Shown here one piece after another: positions 11,701 to 24,376 of a stretch of DNA of 64,000 bases. The DNA comes from Isochrysis galbana (Eukaryota; Haptophyta; Isochrysidales; Isochrysidaceae): NCBI GenBank assembly GCA_018136815.1, contig CM030944.1, positions 1,699,145-1,763,144 of the forward strand. Direction: 5' to 3'. Positions within the stretch are counted from its first letter, which is position 1. Every line of letters starts with the position of its first letter. A program made the translations under genes and the position numbers. The notes below the pieces were generated by a model. It saw only the letters and a program-made list of their open reading frames with translations, was not told the origin of the DNA and ran no database searches.

Positions 11701-14700
11701 TGACGAGGGTAGAGTGGCGGCGGAGTGTCCGCGATAGATTCTACTGGAAGCGAGGTTCCGGCTCCGGGTGACGGGGTGGTTGGATTGGAGGCTGGCCTGG
11801 ACGGAGAAGGTTCATCGACGTGGGGCACTCGCTCGATAGCGGCGGCTACCGTCTGCGGCACGAATGGTATTGAAGAGTATGGGGATGCCTTTGCCGAACT
11901 AGAGGGGTTAGGCACGCCATCATAGCCTAGCCCTCGACGGTCCGTCGGATGCCGAGGTTGATCCATTTGGCGTGACCATTCCTTCTCCAGGGACTTCTGC
12001 AAGTCTGTCTTCGGAAGCTTCGACAACTCGGAAAAACCAGCCGCACTGAGGCCCCTAGCGGCAGCCCCATCGCCACACAATGCCTGTGGAGTACCTTCTC
12101 CGTCGGCGGCGTCGGAGGGCTTGGTCTCGAGGGCCTGCATGCTCCGGTGTTCTGGAGTCTCGGGCGTATCATCTTCTCCCGAGTCCAGCCCAACATCCCC
12201 GTTTTCAAGTGGCCTTTCGGCTACGACCGAACCGGTCGGTTCGGCCACTCCTTCGTCGCCAGCCGTGAAGGAGGCGCTCGGAGATAGTGCATTGATGCCT
12301 TGAGAGCCCAGTCGAGACAAGATGGGAGGTTCCGACGGCTCCGCAGCTGCCGCTTGCTCAGCGATTTCTTGGGCGATGGAAGGCGTGACATCCCGCCACC
12401 GATGGACCCCCGAAATTACATCACGGTCGAAGACCTGCCACTTGCTGCGGCGCTTCTTCACCGTGTTTGGAGGGCCTGGCGTTGTAGAGCGGTCCTTCAT
12501 GGGCCACTCCCACGGCGTGAAGCAGTCCACTTCCGCCACGGTCCCGTCTTGCGATGCGTTGGTTTCCGAGTCCTTCCGATGAAGCAGGCGAGACGCATCG
12601 GCAACGGGGCCCGCGTCTGAGATCACGACAACCGAATCAGACACTGGCGAACCGCTGGGAGGCGTGAGGTGAGAGCTAGAAGCTGCTTCGCCTCTCCCCT
12701 CCATGAAGCGAGCCAGAGCCGTCCTCGGCTCAGCCAGTTCGAAGCCGGTCGAGCAGAGCGAAGGGCGTTCTCTCAAGCTGGCAGCAGCTTGGGAAATTGC
12801 CCAGTCCACCGTGAAGTCGAGCGAACGCGACGCCTTGGCTTTGCGCGCATAACGGCGCAAGACTGGCATCCACTGGGCCGCCATTGCACCGGCAATGCCC
12901 ACATAGGTGCGGCTGCGAAGGGCGCCACGGTGAGGCGACGGCGATAGATCCGCCATCGCGGATAGACGTCCCTCGACAATCTTCGAAGGCTGCAGGGGCG
13001 GGAGTGAAGCCGTCAGGTACAGGCCAGTTGCTTTTTGATGGCCCGTGCCGTGCTGCCACGGCTGCACAAACTGCCGCGGTCGCAACCCCCCGACTAAGGC
13101 AGAGGCTTCCGCGTGCATTCGAGGATTTTCGACGGCAACGAAAGGCGCGTCGGCGCTTGCCATGGCGAGGAAGACTCTAGCGGCGGATTCGAGAGCCTGG
13201 CGACGTCCCGGTTCCCGATCGAGCCACTGGCAACTCACCGCCGACAAATACGTGCACGGCGGATGCGCGACCACGAGGTCCCAACCGAGATTTTGAATGT
13301 GAAGAGCATCTCCGCAGAAGTGGGGAATGTAGTCGATCTCCGACGGTCGTAGATCGCACGTCGCGACGTGCGCTCCGGCAAGTAGGAACATCGAAGACAC
13401 GACCCCGCTAGCTTCACCGACGACTAGAACGCGGGGTGGAGGAATCCCCTCGGCCGCGTCGAACGTCACGGCGTCGTGGATCGCTGCCAACTCAGCGCAA
13501 AGCTCGTCAAAATGCGTCGGCAACACGGCAGAGGGCGATGCATGAGTGCTCGCGTCCGGCCGCCGCAAGGCTAGAGCAGCTTCGGCGAGATGGCGGGGCA
13601 AGATGACGGAGGAACCGCTAGCCCGGGCACGGGAGGCGGCTAACATTTGAAGCTCGCGCGTAGGGGCGCGGGCAGCTTCAGTAGACTTGGCGGCCGAGGA
13701 ACAACCAACCACGGCGATCCGGTGGATGGCCTCGGCAGTAGAATTCAGGGGGAGGGGTCGTCGCCCTCAAGTTTCGGTGGGCTAGACCTGAAGGGGGTTG
13801 GCCCCGGCGGGCGATCCCTGGAATGGGGATCCTCCGGAGAGCCGAGAGAAAGAGGAGACGCCGGCGTCCATGTGGTGCGCGACGTGGGATCGTAATCGAC
13901 GGCCCCTGCGTCTCCCGAGGCTGGAGTGACCACGGCGTGAGCGCGGAAAGCCGCAGCTCCCTTGGAACCTTCAACTTCATCGACCCCGGAAGCCGACCCT
14001 TCCGGGTCGGGAACCAGGTCAGAAACGAGAACAGGTGCAACTTCGAGACGAGAGAATGAACACGATGACGGAGAAATATAACGAACCGGGGAGAGAGGTG
14101 AAGAGGAGACACTAGTCTCCGCCTCAACAGCACGAGAACCTACGGTAGACAACGACGATTCGTCCGCAGAGCGGCTCCGGCTATGGCCCTTGGAGAGAGG
14201 TCTCCAGAGGGGTCCCGCCGGGAAAGAGCAGAAACAGGTAAAGCAGCAACAACGTTTTCGTACGCGGCAGCGGCCACGTCGGACCTATCCATAGAACCTA
14301 GAGCAGAAGATGATACCGAGTCGACAGCCCTCGAGGGCTTCACAACTGTTCGTTTACGAAACGAAGAGACCGAAGACGCGTCGAATCTACCTAGCCCACC
14401 CCCTTGGGCAGGGCCGTCGGGGGGTGAATCCAGGGATGAAGATGCGTCGAAAGACCTAGGAGAGTTAGAAGGAACCGATGACAGCATAGTATCCGTAGAA
14501 ACAGACTCCAAGAGGGGCAGCGTGCGAGAATCAGCCCCTAACATCCTAATAGCGTGCGAAGTAATAGAAGAACTTGTAGACGTACACGAATTTCGGAGAG
14601 TCGGGTCGCGACGATCTCCGGGGCAAACCTGTTTCCAGGAGCCCGGGTCAAGTGTCGACTCCGGCTTCCGAGATAGCCGTTCGGCGGGGGCTTCAGCCGG

Positions 14701-14715
14701 CGAGGCGGCTCCCAC
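8727..14715 (-). CDS. Ty3/gypsy polyprotein with N-terminal cytosine-methyltransferase-like domain (copy 1; fossil)
   Basis: In element order: a Ser/Pro-rich lead, then a C5-cytosine-methyltransferase-like domain (about 12850-13430), a long low-complexity linker, an aspartic protease (LADTGAGPS at about 11600, LLLGNDFL later), reverse transcriptase (FCVDYRDTNAKL near 10320 and YLDDVGIW near 9995), and RNase H (FIVKTDGASKLG near 9520; HKPGAVHQDADGLSRL near 9150). The methyltransferase-like part shows a SAM-binding-like RVLVVGEASGVVSS, a catalytic-type HPPCTYLS, VAVENPRMH, and a tail RSRTYVGIAGAMAAQW. This order of motifs matches phage-type cytosine methyltransferases. The domain precedes the protease, so it could be released as a separate protein. 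The region is mostly open with few breaks. Confidence 0.88.
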
Positions 14716-17454
14716 CGTCGAGGACTGAATAGAGCTAGAGACAGGGGGAGAATCGCCGCGTTGACAGCTCTTCTCCCCAAGCGGCGTAGGGATCGGATCG
14801 GGATGGTGGTGGTGGCGTTCGGGCCCACCGCCCGCGATGTTCTCCGCCAGGGTTTGAAGGACGGGGACCCCGCCGGACCCCTACTGAGGCTTAACCCGGA
14901 CCATCGAGCGAAGAAGCTTATGAATGTGCTCGTCCGATCCACACTCTCCGCAGCCAGCCTCACACAGAAAGCGAATATATGGCTGACAGATGACGGGGTT
15001 GTGAGCACCGTCTCCCGTGCCATATTTCCAGGCTTCGCTGGCTGGAGTGCCAGGAGGAGCGTGAGGTCGGAAAGCGCAGAAGGCACAGCCGTTTTCGTTC
15101 GTCCATTCGGTGATTCCCCTATTGATATCGTCCGTCCGTGGAGTTTCCATTGAATTATCGGCCGGTCGGCACTTTGCTAGCGCCGCCGAGACCCTTGGGT
15201 GCTTGGCATAGCCTGCTACGGCCCAGAAGCGGGCTCGGGCCCGATTCCAAAGCTCGGGCGTCCACCGGGATACGCCCAGGTCAGGCGGTAGCCCTTGGCC
15301 GTTCGCCGGCGGATCGCAGCGACGGCTGGGCGGCCGAGACGAGCCTCCCTTTCGACCGGGTGGATCGGTTAGTATAGCCGGCAACGGTGAGTTGGAGTGG
15401 TAACTTGCCGGCGGTGCAGCAGCCCGATAATCAGGCTTCGAAGCAGGCGAGTGTCCCTGTCCGCGAAGAGCTTCAGCCACGGTGGCTTGGACGGCTGCCT
15501 GCACGGCGGCGACCATGTCCGTGGTCGAAGCGGTCTTCTGGGACGAGGATGTCTCGTTCTTTGCCTCGCCTGAGGCCTTAGTGCGTACGCTAGCCGCGGT
15601 TTGCTTCGTCGAGGTCCGGGATTGATGACGCTTCACCCGGGCCTGCTCGTAAGGGCTGAGGTACCGTTGGCAGAGGTTGACGCACGAGAGCGCCGACCGA
15701 CCTAGCTCGTGGTTCTCTACGCGGAAACGAGTCTCCGCGAGCACCTCCGCAAATTTAATCGCATTGTCGACGCCGCGCTGAGGATCAACCTTATCGTTCC
15801 GGATGATTTCTTCGAACCTCTGGTTGATCTCATGGCCATGTTTGGATGATCCCACACGTTGGTGGAGTCAACCGCGGAATCGCCAAGCTTGCGGATGTAG
15901 GCGCGAACCAAATTCTTGCTGAGCTCACATAGATCAGCGCCGGCCTCGCGCTCCCTCATGCGGTCCCACTCCATCGACGCCGAGTCTTTCGCGAAACCAT
16001 CGGCCCCGTTTGCGAAGGTCCCGTCGCATTTGCGAAGAAGGACGTCAGCAGCGAGGACATGATTGAGAGCGAGGGCGCGGTCCTCCACTAGATCGAGGAG
16101 GTAGGCGAAGATGCGAGAATTGCCGCTGGAATTGGCTCCGGCTGCCGCGAGGAGGGAGGTAAATATTTCGCGATGATCGCAGCCGAGCGCTAGTGCCCGC
16201 TCCAACGGCTTGATGAGAGTTAGCCGAAATTCGTTCCAGGCTGTCGCCGCGGTTTGAACGTTATCGGAGGCGAGGGCCTTTGGGAAGCGGAGCTCCGAAA
16301 GCTCTTCGCCCATCCTGACCTGATGGTGAAGGGTTTGCTCGGCTGAGAAGCGGCTACGCACCCATTTGAGCAAGTGGTCCTCCTCCATGAAAATTCGGCA
16401 ATGCCAAACGTTGCCCGCCAGGGAGAGGTTGCTCTTCAAAATGGTATGGATGAGCTCATGCTCGTCGGAGTCGCGGTAAAGGGCGGCCAGATCGCGTGAG
16501 GGCAGGGCGAGGAGATTTTTCCACTCGCTTACAACTGCCTCTCGCTCATCCATCCCCACCGCAAGGCAGGGGTCGCGAGGGTGGCGGAACGGCACCACCG
16601 GGGTCGGGCCCCGGTGAGGGCTCTGATCCTGGCGGCGGGTTCCGATTTGGAGGTCGGGTACGCCGACCGTGGAACCTAGAAGCCGGAGAGGCGTGGCCCT
16701 TTGGTCTAGAGCAGGAGGCTCGCCCATGGGTGGTTCCCTCTGAACCGGCCTAGCAGAATCCGCAGCCGCCTCGGTCCGATCCATGGACGGACTTGAAGCG
16801 GGCTCTTGCGGGCTTGGAGTAGCTGAGTCAGGGCTTTGAACCCTGCTTCAACTTGATCCCGGAGAAGCCCCTCCCTCGCCTCTGCCGCGGCAAGGGATGA
16901 CTGCAGGCGCTCCACAGCCCCTTTTAGGGTGTTGGTCTGCGCTTGAAGCCTTGCCATTTCCGCATCCTGACGCGCCGCGGCCGTCTCGATCGGGTGATCT
17001 CTTGATCAAGGACCCCTTTTGATGACGGCGGGGCATAGTCCCGGTAAGCGGGGCTTCGGAAGCTGATCCCCTCCCTTCACCGACCTCAGACTCATCATCT
17101 CGAAGGTGAGGAGGGGGTCAAACTGAATCAGAGGGAGGGGACCCTCCTCCACCTCATTGGCCAACTCAGCGACGCTGAAGTTGGCCTCATGCGGGAGAGG
17201 GTCATGCTCCACCATGGCCCGCTGTGATTGCACCCGGTGGGTGCCGAAGGAAGCGGACAAATCCTCGCCATCCGCCACGAGCTGATCGGAGCCAGTCGTG
17301 GAGATAGCAGCCGGGGTGATGGGTGCCATTGGTGTAGCCTCAGAAGCCGTGGATCACTCGGACATCCCACGGGAGCAAAAGCTGCAGCGGGCAGAGAAGG
17401 TTCCCTGAGGGTTTCCTCCTCTGCGGCCGAGGACGCAAGCTTAGATTTCGTGCT
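14716..17454 (-). pseudogene. Gag region of Ty3 copy 1 (broken; fossil)
   Basis: This corresponds to the open gag of copy 2 (24377-27319) but is interrupted in about three to five places. Recognisable parts are the central helical capsid-like region (about 15700-16500), a coiled-coil region (about 16830-16960), and the Cys/His-rich C-terminal domain (about 14890-15130). Confidence 0.8.
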
Positions 17455-18767
17455 TGTCGAGTCGAGCGGAGCCGGAGGCTCTGAGCCACTCCGTCGCGAG
17501 CAGCACCGGCGGCTAGCGCGGCGCTTTGGCCCTCCTCCCCACCGGGAGTCGGTGAATGAAATTCTGGACTGGGTCGGGCAACCCCATTTGGTGTCTGGAC
17601 GGGAACGAACGGCGAACGAAGGCTGTGGGGCGGCGAGGCGCTCCTAGCGGCCCTAGTGTGTTGGGTTTTAAGAGATTGTTAGACCTACAAAGAACTCTTC
17701 CCTCAGGGAGGGAGCCTAGGCTGCTTGAGTGCAGCGACGCAGCGAACAACGACGGACAACGGAGCTGAGAACAACAGGATACACCGACCCACGAACACAC
17801 CGGAATCATTCACCCAAACCAAGCAAATTATCAAGCAACCGCGACCCCAAATCACCGATAACTCAAACACGTCGCGAGAGACGGAGAGAGAGAGCGAGAG
17901 AGAGAGAGACTCCGCAGCGACGGCCGGAGCGTGTCTCCGTTGTAACTTCCCACGTAGCGGAGAGTCCGAAGGGGAGCGTCCTGTCGCGCGACCACGGCGA
18001 TCACTTTGGATACAGATCGCGACGAGATATCTTCACGACCGAATAAATCTTGCCGTTGAGCGTGAACCTTCTAGACGCTTCTAACGAACAACCCTGAGTA
18101 GCAACCAAGGGGAAGAAACACCAAAGGGGCCAAGGCTTGCATGTAACTTGCATCAAGGGGAAAGATTCCCTCACCTAGGAAGCGAACCTACACCGATCTC
18201 CAAGGGGAGATGGCAAATTAAACCTCAAATCTCGAGCGGATAGAGCAACCGACTTGCTCGCCAAAACCTTGACCGAGAAGAAAGAAGCAAGGACCTACAA
18301 GCCAAGGGTAGCGGACCTAGGGAATGTGAGAGGAAATTTCCGAACGCCAACGCCAAACGCCAAACGCGGGATTCAACGAAACCCTAACCAGGCCAAGCAG
18401 AACCTACGAAGAACAGGCCTGGACAACAACGAAAGTCAGCAAGTCCCAAGAAAGAACCGGAACCCAACAAGAAACAACAAGCCTTGCAAGAAGCTAAACA
18501 AGCCTTCACAAGGTAACCTGAGAGCCTGAGACAAGCGCGCAGCGAGCAACAGGCGACCTGGCTCCTTTAGGTAAGATTACCCGAAAGGAGGAAACCTGGA
18601 ATCTAGACCTGACAAACAGGCTAGAAGGAACGAAACGAGAACTCGAATTCTAGATCGCTAGGGACGAACCCTACCAACCTAGATGTACCTGAGCTTCACC
18701 TGTGGCCGCACGGCGAAGGACCTGGAAACAAGAGCCTGGAAATCGCATCATCTAGGATGAATGCGAC
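17455..18767 (-). repeat. Middle LTR of the array (shared by both copies)
   Basis: This is the same LTR as the outer two, slightly shorter by a few scattered length differences. It ends, one base short, exactly where the second assembly gap begins, a common sign of an assembler stopping at a repeat edge. Confidence 0.9.
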
Positions 18768-18867
18768 NNNNNNNNNNNNNNNNNNNNNNNNNNNNNNNNN
18801 NNNNNNNNNNNNNNNNNNNNNNNNNNNNNNNNNNNNNNNNNNNNNNNNNNNNNNNNNNNNNNNNNNN
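18768..18867. other. Assembly gap (100 N)
   Basis: Exactly 100 unknown bases at the border of the middle LTR. By comparison with copy 1, about 2.6 kb (3' untranslated region, integrase, part of RNase H) would be expected here. Confidence 0.99.
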
Positions 18868-21800
18868 GCCAAGAGTTCAATCTCGGTCACCGTCCAATGG
18901 CGTTCGGCCGAGGTGAGACTGCGAGCGTAGTACCCAACGACTCGTTCACGGTTATCGTCTCCTAGCTGCGAGAGGATGCCGGCGATGCCCAACTTGCTAG
19001 CCCATCGGTCTTGACGATGAAGGGCCGATCATCCCTGGGTGGAGTCAAGACGGGCTCCGAAGTGATCGCTGTCTTGAGCTCTTGGATAGCTCGGCGACAC
19101 TCCTCGGACTGGGACTCCTTTGCCACGTCGCAGCCCTTCCGCGTGAGAGCAGTGAGGGGAGCAGCCTTAGCGGCGAATTGGCGAATGAATCGACGATAGT
19201 AGGAGCAAAGGCCGAGGAAAGATCGAACCGCTTCCAAGGAGTTGATGGATGACGGGTCGATGTCGGCGACAGCTGCGACCTTCTTCGGGTCCATCTTGAG
19301 ACCTTCCCTCGAGACAACGTGACCGAGGTACTCCGTAGAGGTGGCAAAGAAGACACACTTGGACATCTTGCAGGTCAGGCCGGCCCACTCTAGCCGCTCG
19401 AGAACTAGGTCTAGCCGGTGAAGCATTTGCTCGAACGAAGCTTGTGCCCTGGCCTCTTCGGAAGGACCCACGCCCGTTGACCAGATGCCCACATCATCGA
19501 GGTAAGGCATGCAGATCTCCCACGCTAGCGCACCGAGAACGATGTCCATCAAGCGGCACATGTAGGAGGGACCTGATTGGATGCCGAACGGTAGAAAGTT
19601 GAACTCGTATTTGCCGCGGTGGGTAGTGAAAGCGGTGATATGTTTGTGCGACTCTTTGATCGGGATGCCCCAAAAACCAGAGGCTAAATCGAGAGTACAT
19701 AAAAAGAGAGAACTGAGCGGCCCTTGGCCGGACGCTAGCCTATCAATAGCCTCTACAATGAGGGGTAGAGGGCTATCCTCGACGCGTAGCTTGGCGTTAG
19801 TGTCGCGGTAGTCCACGCAGAATCGAACGGAGCCATCTTTCTTGCTGACCAGGACTACTCGGGAAGCCCAAGCCGAATTTGACTTGCGAATAATGCCGGC
19901 GGCTTCCATCTTGGCTACCTCCTCTTCTATGATGAGCTCGCCTGCGCGGCCCACTCTAGACGGAGCGTGCCGGTGAGGAACAGCGCCGGGGTTGAGTGGC
20001 AACTCCACCTCGAGAACGTGCGTATGGTTTGGAGCCCCCGGGTGCAACGCGAAAGCTTTGATGCGCCGGGCCAAGAGTTGGCGTACTTCTTCTCGTTGAT
20101 CGTCGGAAAGAAGCCGGTCCGGATCGATGGTGGCTGAGTCGAGTAGAGATCGTTGCTCCTCGCTCAGCGCGGTGACAGGGTCACCATCCCCCTCGCTTCC
20201 AGTCGGAGTCCAGCCCCGGTGCAACTTGAAACGCACCTGGAGCGAAGCTATCGGATGCAGAGACGGCAGGGTCAGCGCATTGACCCCGGTGTGGACGATC
20301 GTCACCGCGATGCGATGATCGTCCGTGGGCGTGACCACCGTGGGCATTACGAGAGGGGACGAATCGAGAGCCTCGCGGTTTGGTAGGCGGTCGACCAGCA
20401 TCGCGCAGTCCGAATGATCTCGGAGAGCCAGCGGAACCCTGACCCAGATGGTTGCGCGGTGGAAGGCAGGAATCGTCACCGCTTGCTCCGTGTAGAGAAG
20501 ATATTCGGACGAGGTAGACGCCGGAGCTTTGGCCGCAAACTCGTCGGCAGACTCAAAGAGAGGTGTATAGAGTGGCTGTCTAGCATCAGCAGCAGCCTCA
20601 CCCTCCGATCCGGCCGGGATCTCTCGTGTTGCCGTCGACCTCTCCAGAAAGTCGACAGTCAGCGGCTGACCGGGTGACATCGAGATAGCTCCGACGAAGC
20701 CGGAGTCCGCGACTGGGGCGGCGCCGTGGAAACTCTGACTACGCATTCGGAAAGGACTCTTGAAGAGTCTTCTGCATCGCCAGAGGCCGGACGGAGGCGG
20801 AGGCTTCCTTCCGAGCTCGCGGCGTCGAGAGAAATGGTAGCGGAGTGGGCGGCCAAAAATCGTTCCCGAGCAGAAGCATCGCGTTTCCTTCGATGACCGC
20901 GAACGAATGACGGAAGAGGCGACCGGACAAGGAGAAGACGAGGCTAGCCCGGCCCCTAGTGATGAGAGGAAGGCCGTCCGGCCCATGTAGGTTGGGGACG
21001 GTAGCGTCCGATACGCGTTCGACGCAAGCGTCTTCAGGTAGTCGATCGAGAAGAGCAGTGGTGATTACTGACGGGCCCGCTCCAGTGTCAGCCAGGGTGC
21101 TGTTCACCGTGAGGGCAACGTCCGGGAGAACGAACCCTTGAGCTGCGCGGTCGCCATCGGCACGGCAGACCACGAGATCGCGGACATAGAGGCAGTGACG
21201 AGGGTAGAGTGGCGGCGGAGTGTCCGCGATAGATTCTACTGGAAGCGAGGTTCCGGCTCCGGGTGACGGGGTGGTTGGATTGGAGGCTGGCCTGGACGGA
21301 GAAGGTTCATCGACGTGGGGCACTCGCTCGATAGCGGCGGCTACCGTCTGCGGCACGAATGGTATTGAAGAGTATGGGGATGCCTTTGCCGAACTAGAGG
21401 GTTAGGCACGCCATCATAGCCTAGCCCTCGACGGTCCGTCGGATGCCGAGGTTGATCCATTTGGCGTGACCATTCCTTCTCCAGGGACTTCTGCAAGTCT
21501 GTCTTCGGAAGCTTCGACAACTCGGAAAAACCAGCCGCACTGAGGCCCCTAGCGGCAGCCCCATCGCCACACAATGCCTGTGGAGTACCTTCTCCGTCGG
21601 CGGCGTCGGAGGGCTTGGTCTCGAGGGCCTGCATGCTCCGGTGTTCTGGAGTCTCGGGCGTATCATCTTCTCCCGAGTCCAGCCCAACATCCCCGTTTTC
21701 AAGTGGCCTTTCGGCTACGACCGAACCGGTCGGTTCGGCCACTCCTTCGTCGCCAGCCGTGAAGGAGGCGCTCGGAGATAGTGCATTGATGCCTTGAGAG

Positions 21801-24376
21801 CCCAGTCGAGACAAGATGGGAGGTTCCGACGGCTCCGCAGCTGCCGCTTGCTCAGCGATTTCTTGGGCGATGGAAGGCGTGACATCCCGCCACCGATGGA
21901 CCCCCGAAATTACATCACGGTCGAAGACCTGCCACTTGCTGCGGCGCTTCTTCACCGTGTTTGGAGGGCCTGGCGTTGTAGAGCGGTCCTTCATGGGCCA
22001 CTCCCACGGCGTGAAGCAGTCCACTTCCGCCACGGTCCCGTCTTGCGATGCGTTGGTTTCCGAGTCCTTCCGATGAAGCAGGCGAGACGCATCGGCAACG
22101 GGGCCCGCGTCTGAGATCACGACAACCGAATCAGACACTGGCGAACCGCTGGGAGGCGTGAGGTGAGAGCTAGAAGCTGCTTCGCCTCTCCCCTCCATGA
22201 AGCGAGCCAGAGCCGTCCTCGGCTCAGCCAGTTCGAAGCCGGTCGAGCAGAGCGAAGGGCGTTCTCTCAAGCTGGCAGCAGCTTGGGAAATTGCCCAGTC
22301 CACCGTGAAGTCGAGCGAACGCGACGCCTTGGCTTTGCGCGCATAACGGCGCAAGACTGGCATCCACTGGGCCGCCATTGCACCGGCAATGCCCACATAG
22401 GTGCGGCTGCGAAGGGCGCCACGGTGAGGCGACGGCGATAGATCCGCCATCGCGGATAGACGTCCCTCGACAATCTTCGAAGGCTGCAGGGGCGGGAGTG
22501 AAGCCGTCAGGTACAGGCCAGTTGCTTTTTGATGGCCCGTGCCGTGCTGCCACGGCTGCACAAACTGCCGCGGTCGCAACCCCCCGACTAAGGCAGAGGC
22601 TTCCGCGTGCATTCGAGGATTTTCGACGGCAACGAAAGGCGCGTCGGCGCTTGCCATGGCGAGGAAGACTCTAGCGGCGGATTCGAGAGCCTGGCGACGT
22701 CCCGGTTCCCGATCGAGCCACTGGCAACTCACCGCCGACAAATACGTGCACGGCGGATGCGCGACCACGAGGTCCCAACCGAGATTTTGAATGTGAAGAG
22801 CATCTCCGCAGAAGTGGGGAATGTAGTCGATCTCCGACGGTCGTAGATCGCACGTCGCGACGTGCGCTCCGGCAAGTAGGAACATCGAAGACACGACCCC
22901 GCTAGCTTCACCGACGACTAGAACGCGGGGTGGAGGAATCCCCTCGGCCGCGTCGAACGTCACGGCGTCGTGGATCGCTGCCAACTCAGCGCAAAGCTCG
23001 TCAAAATGCGTCGGCAACACGGCAGAGGGCGATGCATGAGTGCTCGCGTCCGGCCGCCGCAAGGCTAGAGCAGCTTCGGCGAGATGGCGGGGCAAGATGA
23101 CGGAGGAACCGCTAGCCCGGGCACGGGAGGCGGCTAACATTTGAAGCTCGCGCGTAGGGGCGCGGGCAGCTTCAGTAGACTTGGCGGCCGAGGAACAACC
23201 AACCACGGCGATCCGGTGGATGGCCTCGGCAGTAGAATTCAGGGGGAGGGGGTCGTCGCCCTCAAGTTTCGGTGGGCTAGACCTGAAGGGGGTTGGCCCC
23301 GGCGGGCGATCCCTGGAATGGGGATCCTCCGGAGAGCCGAGAGAAAGAGGAGACGCCGGCGTCCATGTGGTGCGCGACGTGGGATCGTAATCGACGGCCC
23401 CTGCGTCTCCCGAGGCTGGAGTGACCACGGCGTGAGCGCGGAAAGCCGCAGCTCCCTTGGAACCTTCAACTTCATCGACCCCGGAAGCCGACCCTTCCGG
23501 GTCGGGAACCAGGTCAGAAACGAGAACAGGTGCAACTTCGAGACGAGAGAATGAACACGATGACGGAGAAATATAACGAACCGGGGAGAGAGGTGAAGAG
23601 GAGACACTAGTCTCCGCCTCAACAGCACGAGAACCTACGGTAGACAACGACGATTCGTCCGCAGAGCGGCTCCGGCTATGGCCCTTGGGAGAGAGGTCTC
23701 CAGAGGGGTCCCGCCGGGAAAGAGCAGAAACAGGTAAAGCAGCAACAACGTTTTCGTACGCGGCAGCGGCCACGTCGGACCTATCCATAGAACCTAGAGC
23801 AGAAGATGATACCGAGTCGACAGCCCTCGAGGGCTTCACAACTGTTCGTTTACGAAACGAAGAGACCGAAGACGCGTCGAATCTACCTAGCCCACCCCCT
23901 TGGGCAGGGCCGTCGGGGGGTGAATCCAGGGATGAAGATGCGTCGAAAGACCTAGGAGAGTTAGAAGGAACCGATGACAGCATAGTATCCGTAGAAACAG
24001 ACTCCAAGAGGGGCAGCGTGCGAGAATCAGCCCCTAACATCCTAATAGCGTGCGAAGTAATAGAAGAACTTGTAGACGTACACGAATTTCGGAGAGTCGG
24101 GTCGCGACGATCTCCGGGGCAAACCTGTTTCCAGGAGCCCGGGTCAAGTGTCGACTCCGGCTTCCGAGATAGCCGTTCGGCGGGGGCTTCAGCCGGCGAG
24201 GCGGCTCCCACCGTCGAGGACTGAATAGAGCTAGAGACAGGGGGAGAATCGCCGCGTTGACAGCTCTTCTCCCCAAGCGGCGTAGGGATCGGATCGGGAT
24301 GGTGGTGGTGGCGTTCGGGCCCACCGCCCGCGATGTTCTCCGCCAGGGTTTGAAGGACGGGGACCCCGCCGGACCC
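18868..24376 (-). pseudogene. Ty3/gypsy polyprotein region, copy 2 (broken and incomplete; fossil)
   Basis: Near-identical to 9369-14881 of copy 1. It holds part of RNase H, the reverse transcriptase, the protease and the methyltransferase-like domain (about 22340-22930). About three breaks are seen, and the integrase end is missing at the gap. Confidence 0.88.

Noticed and set aside
12850-13430. The methyltransferase-like domain being a host gene overrun by the retroelement
   Set aside because: It is in frame with protease and reverse transcriptase in a long open region and recurs at the same place in a diverged relative, so it belongs to the element.
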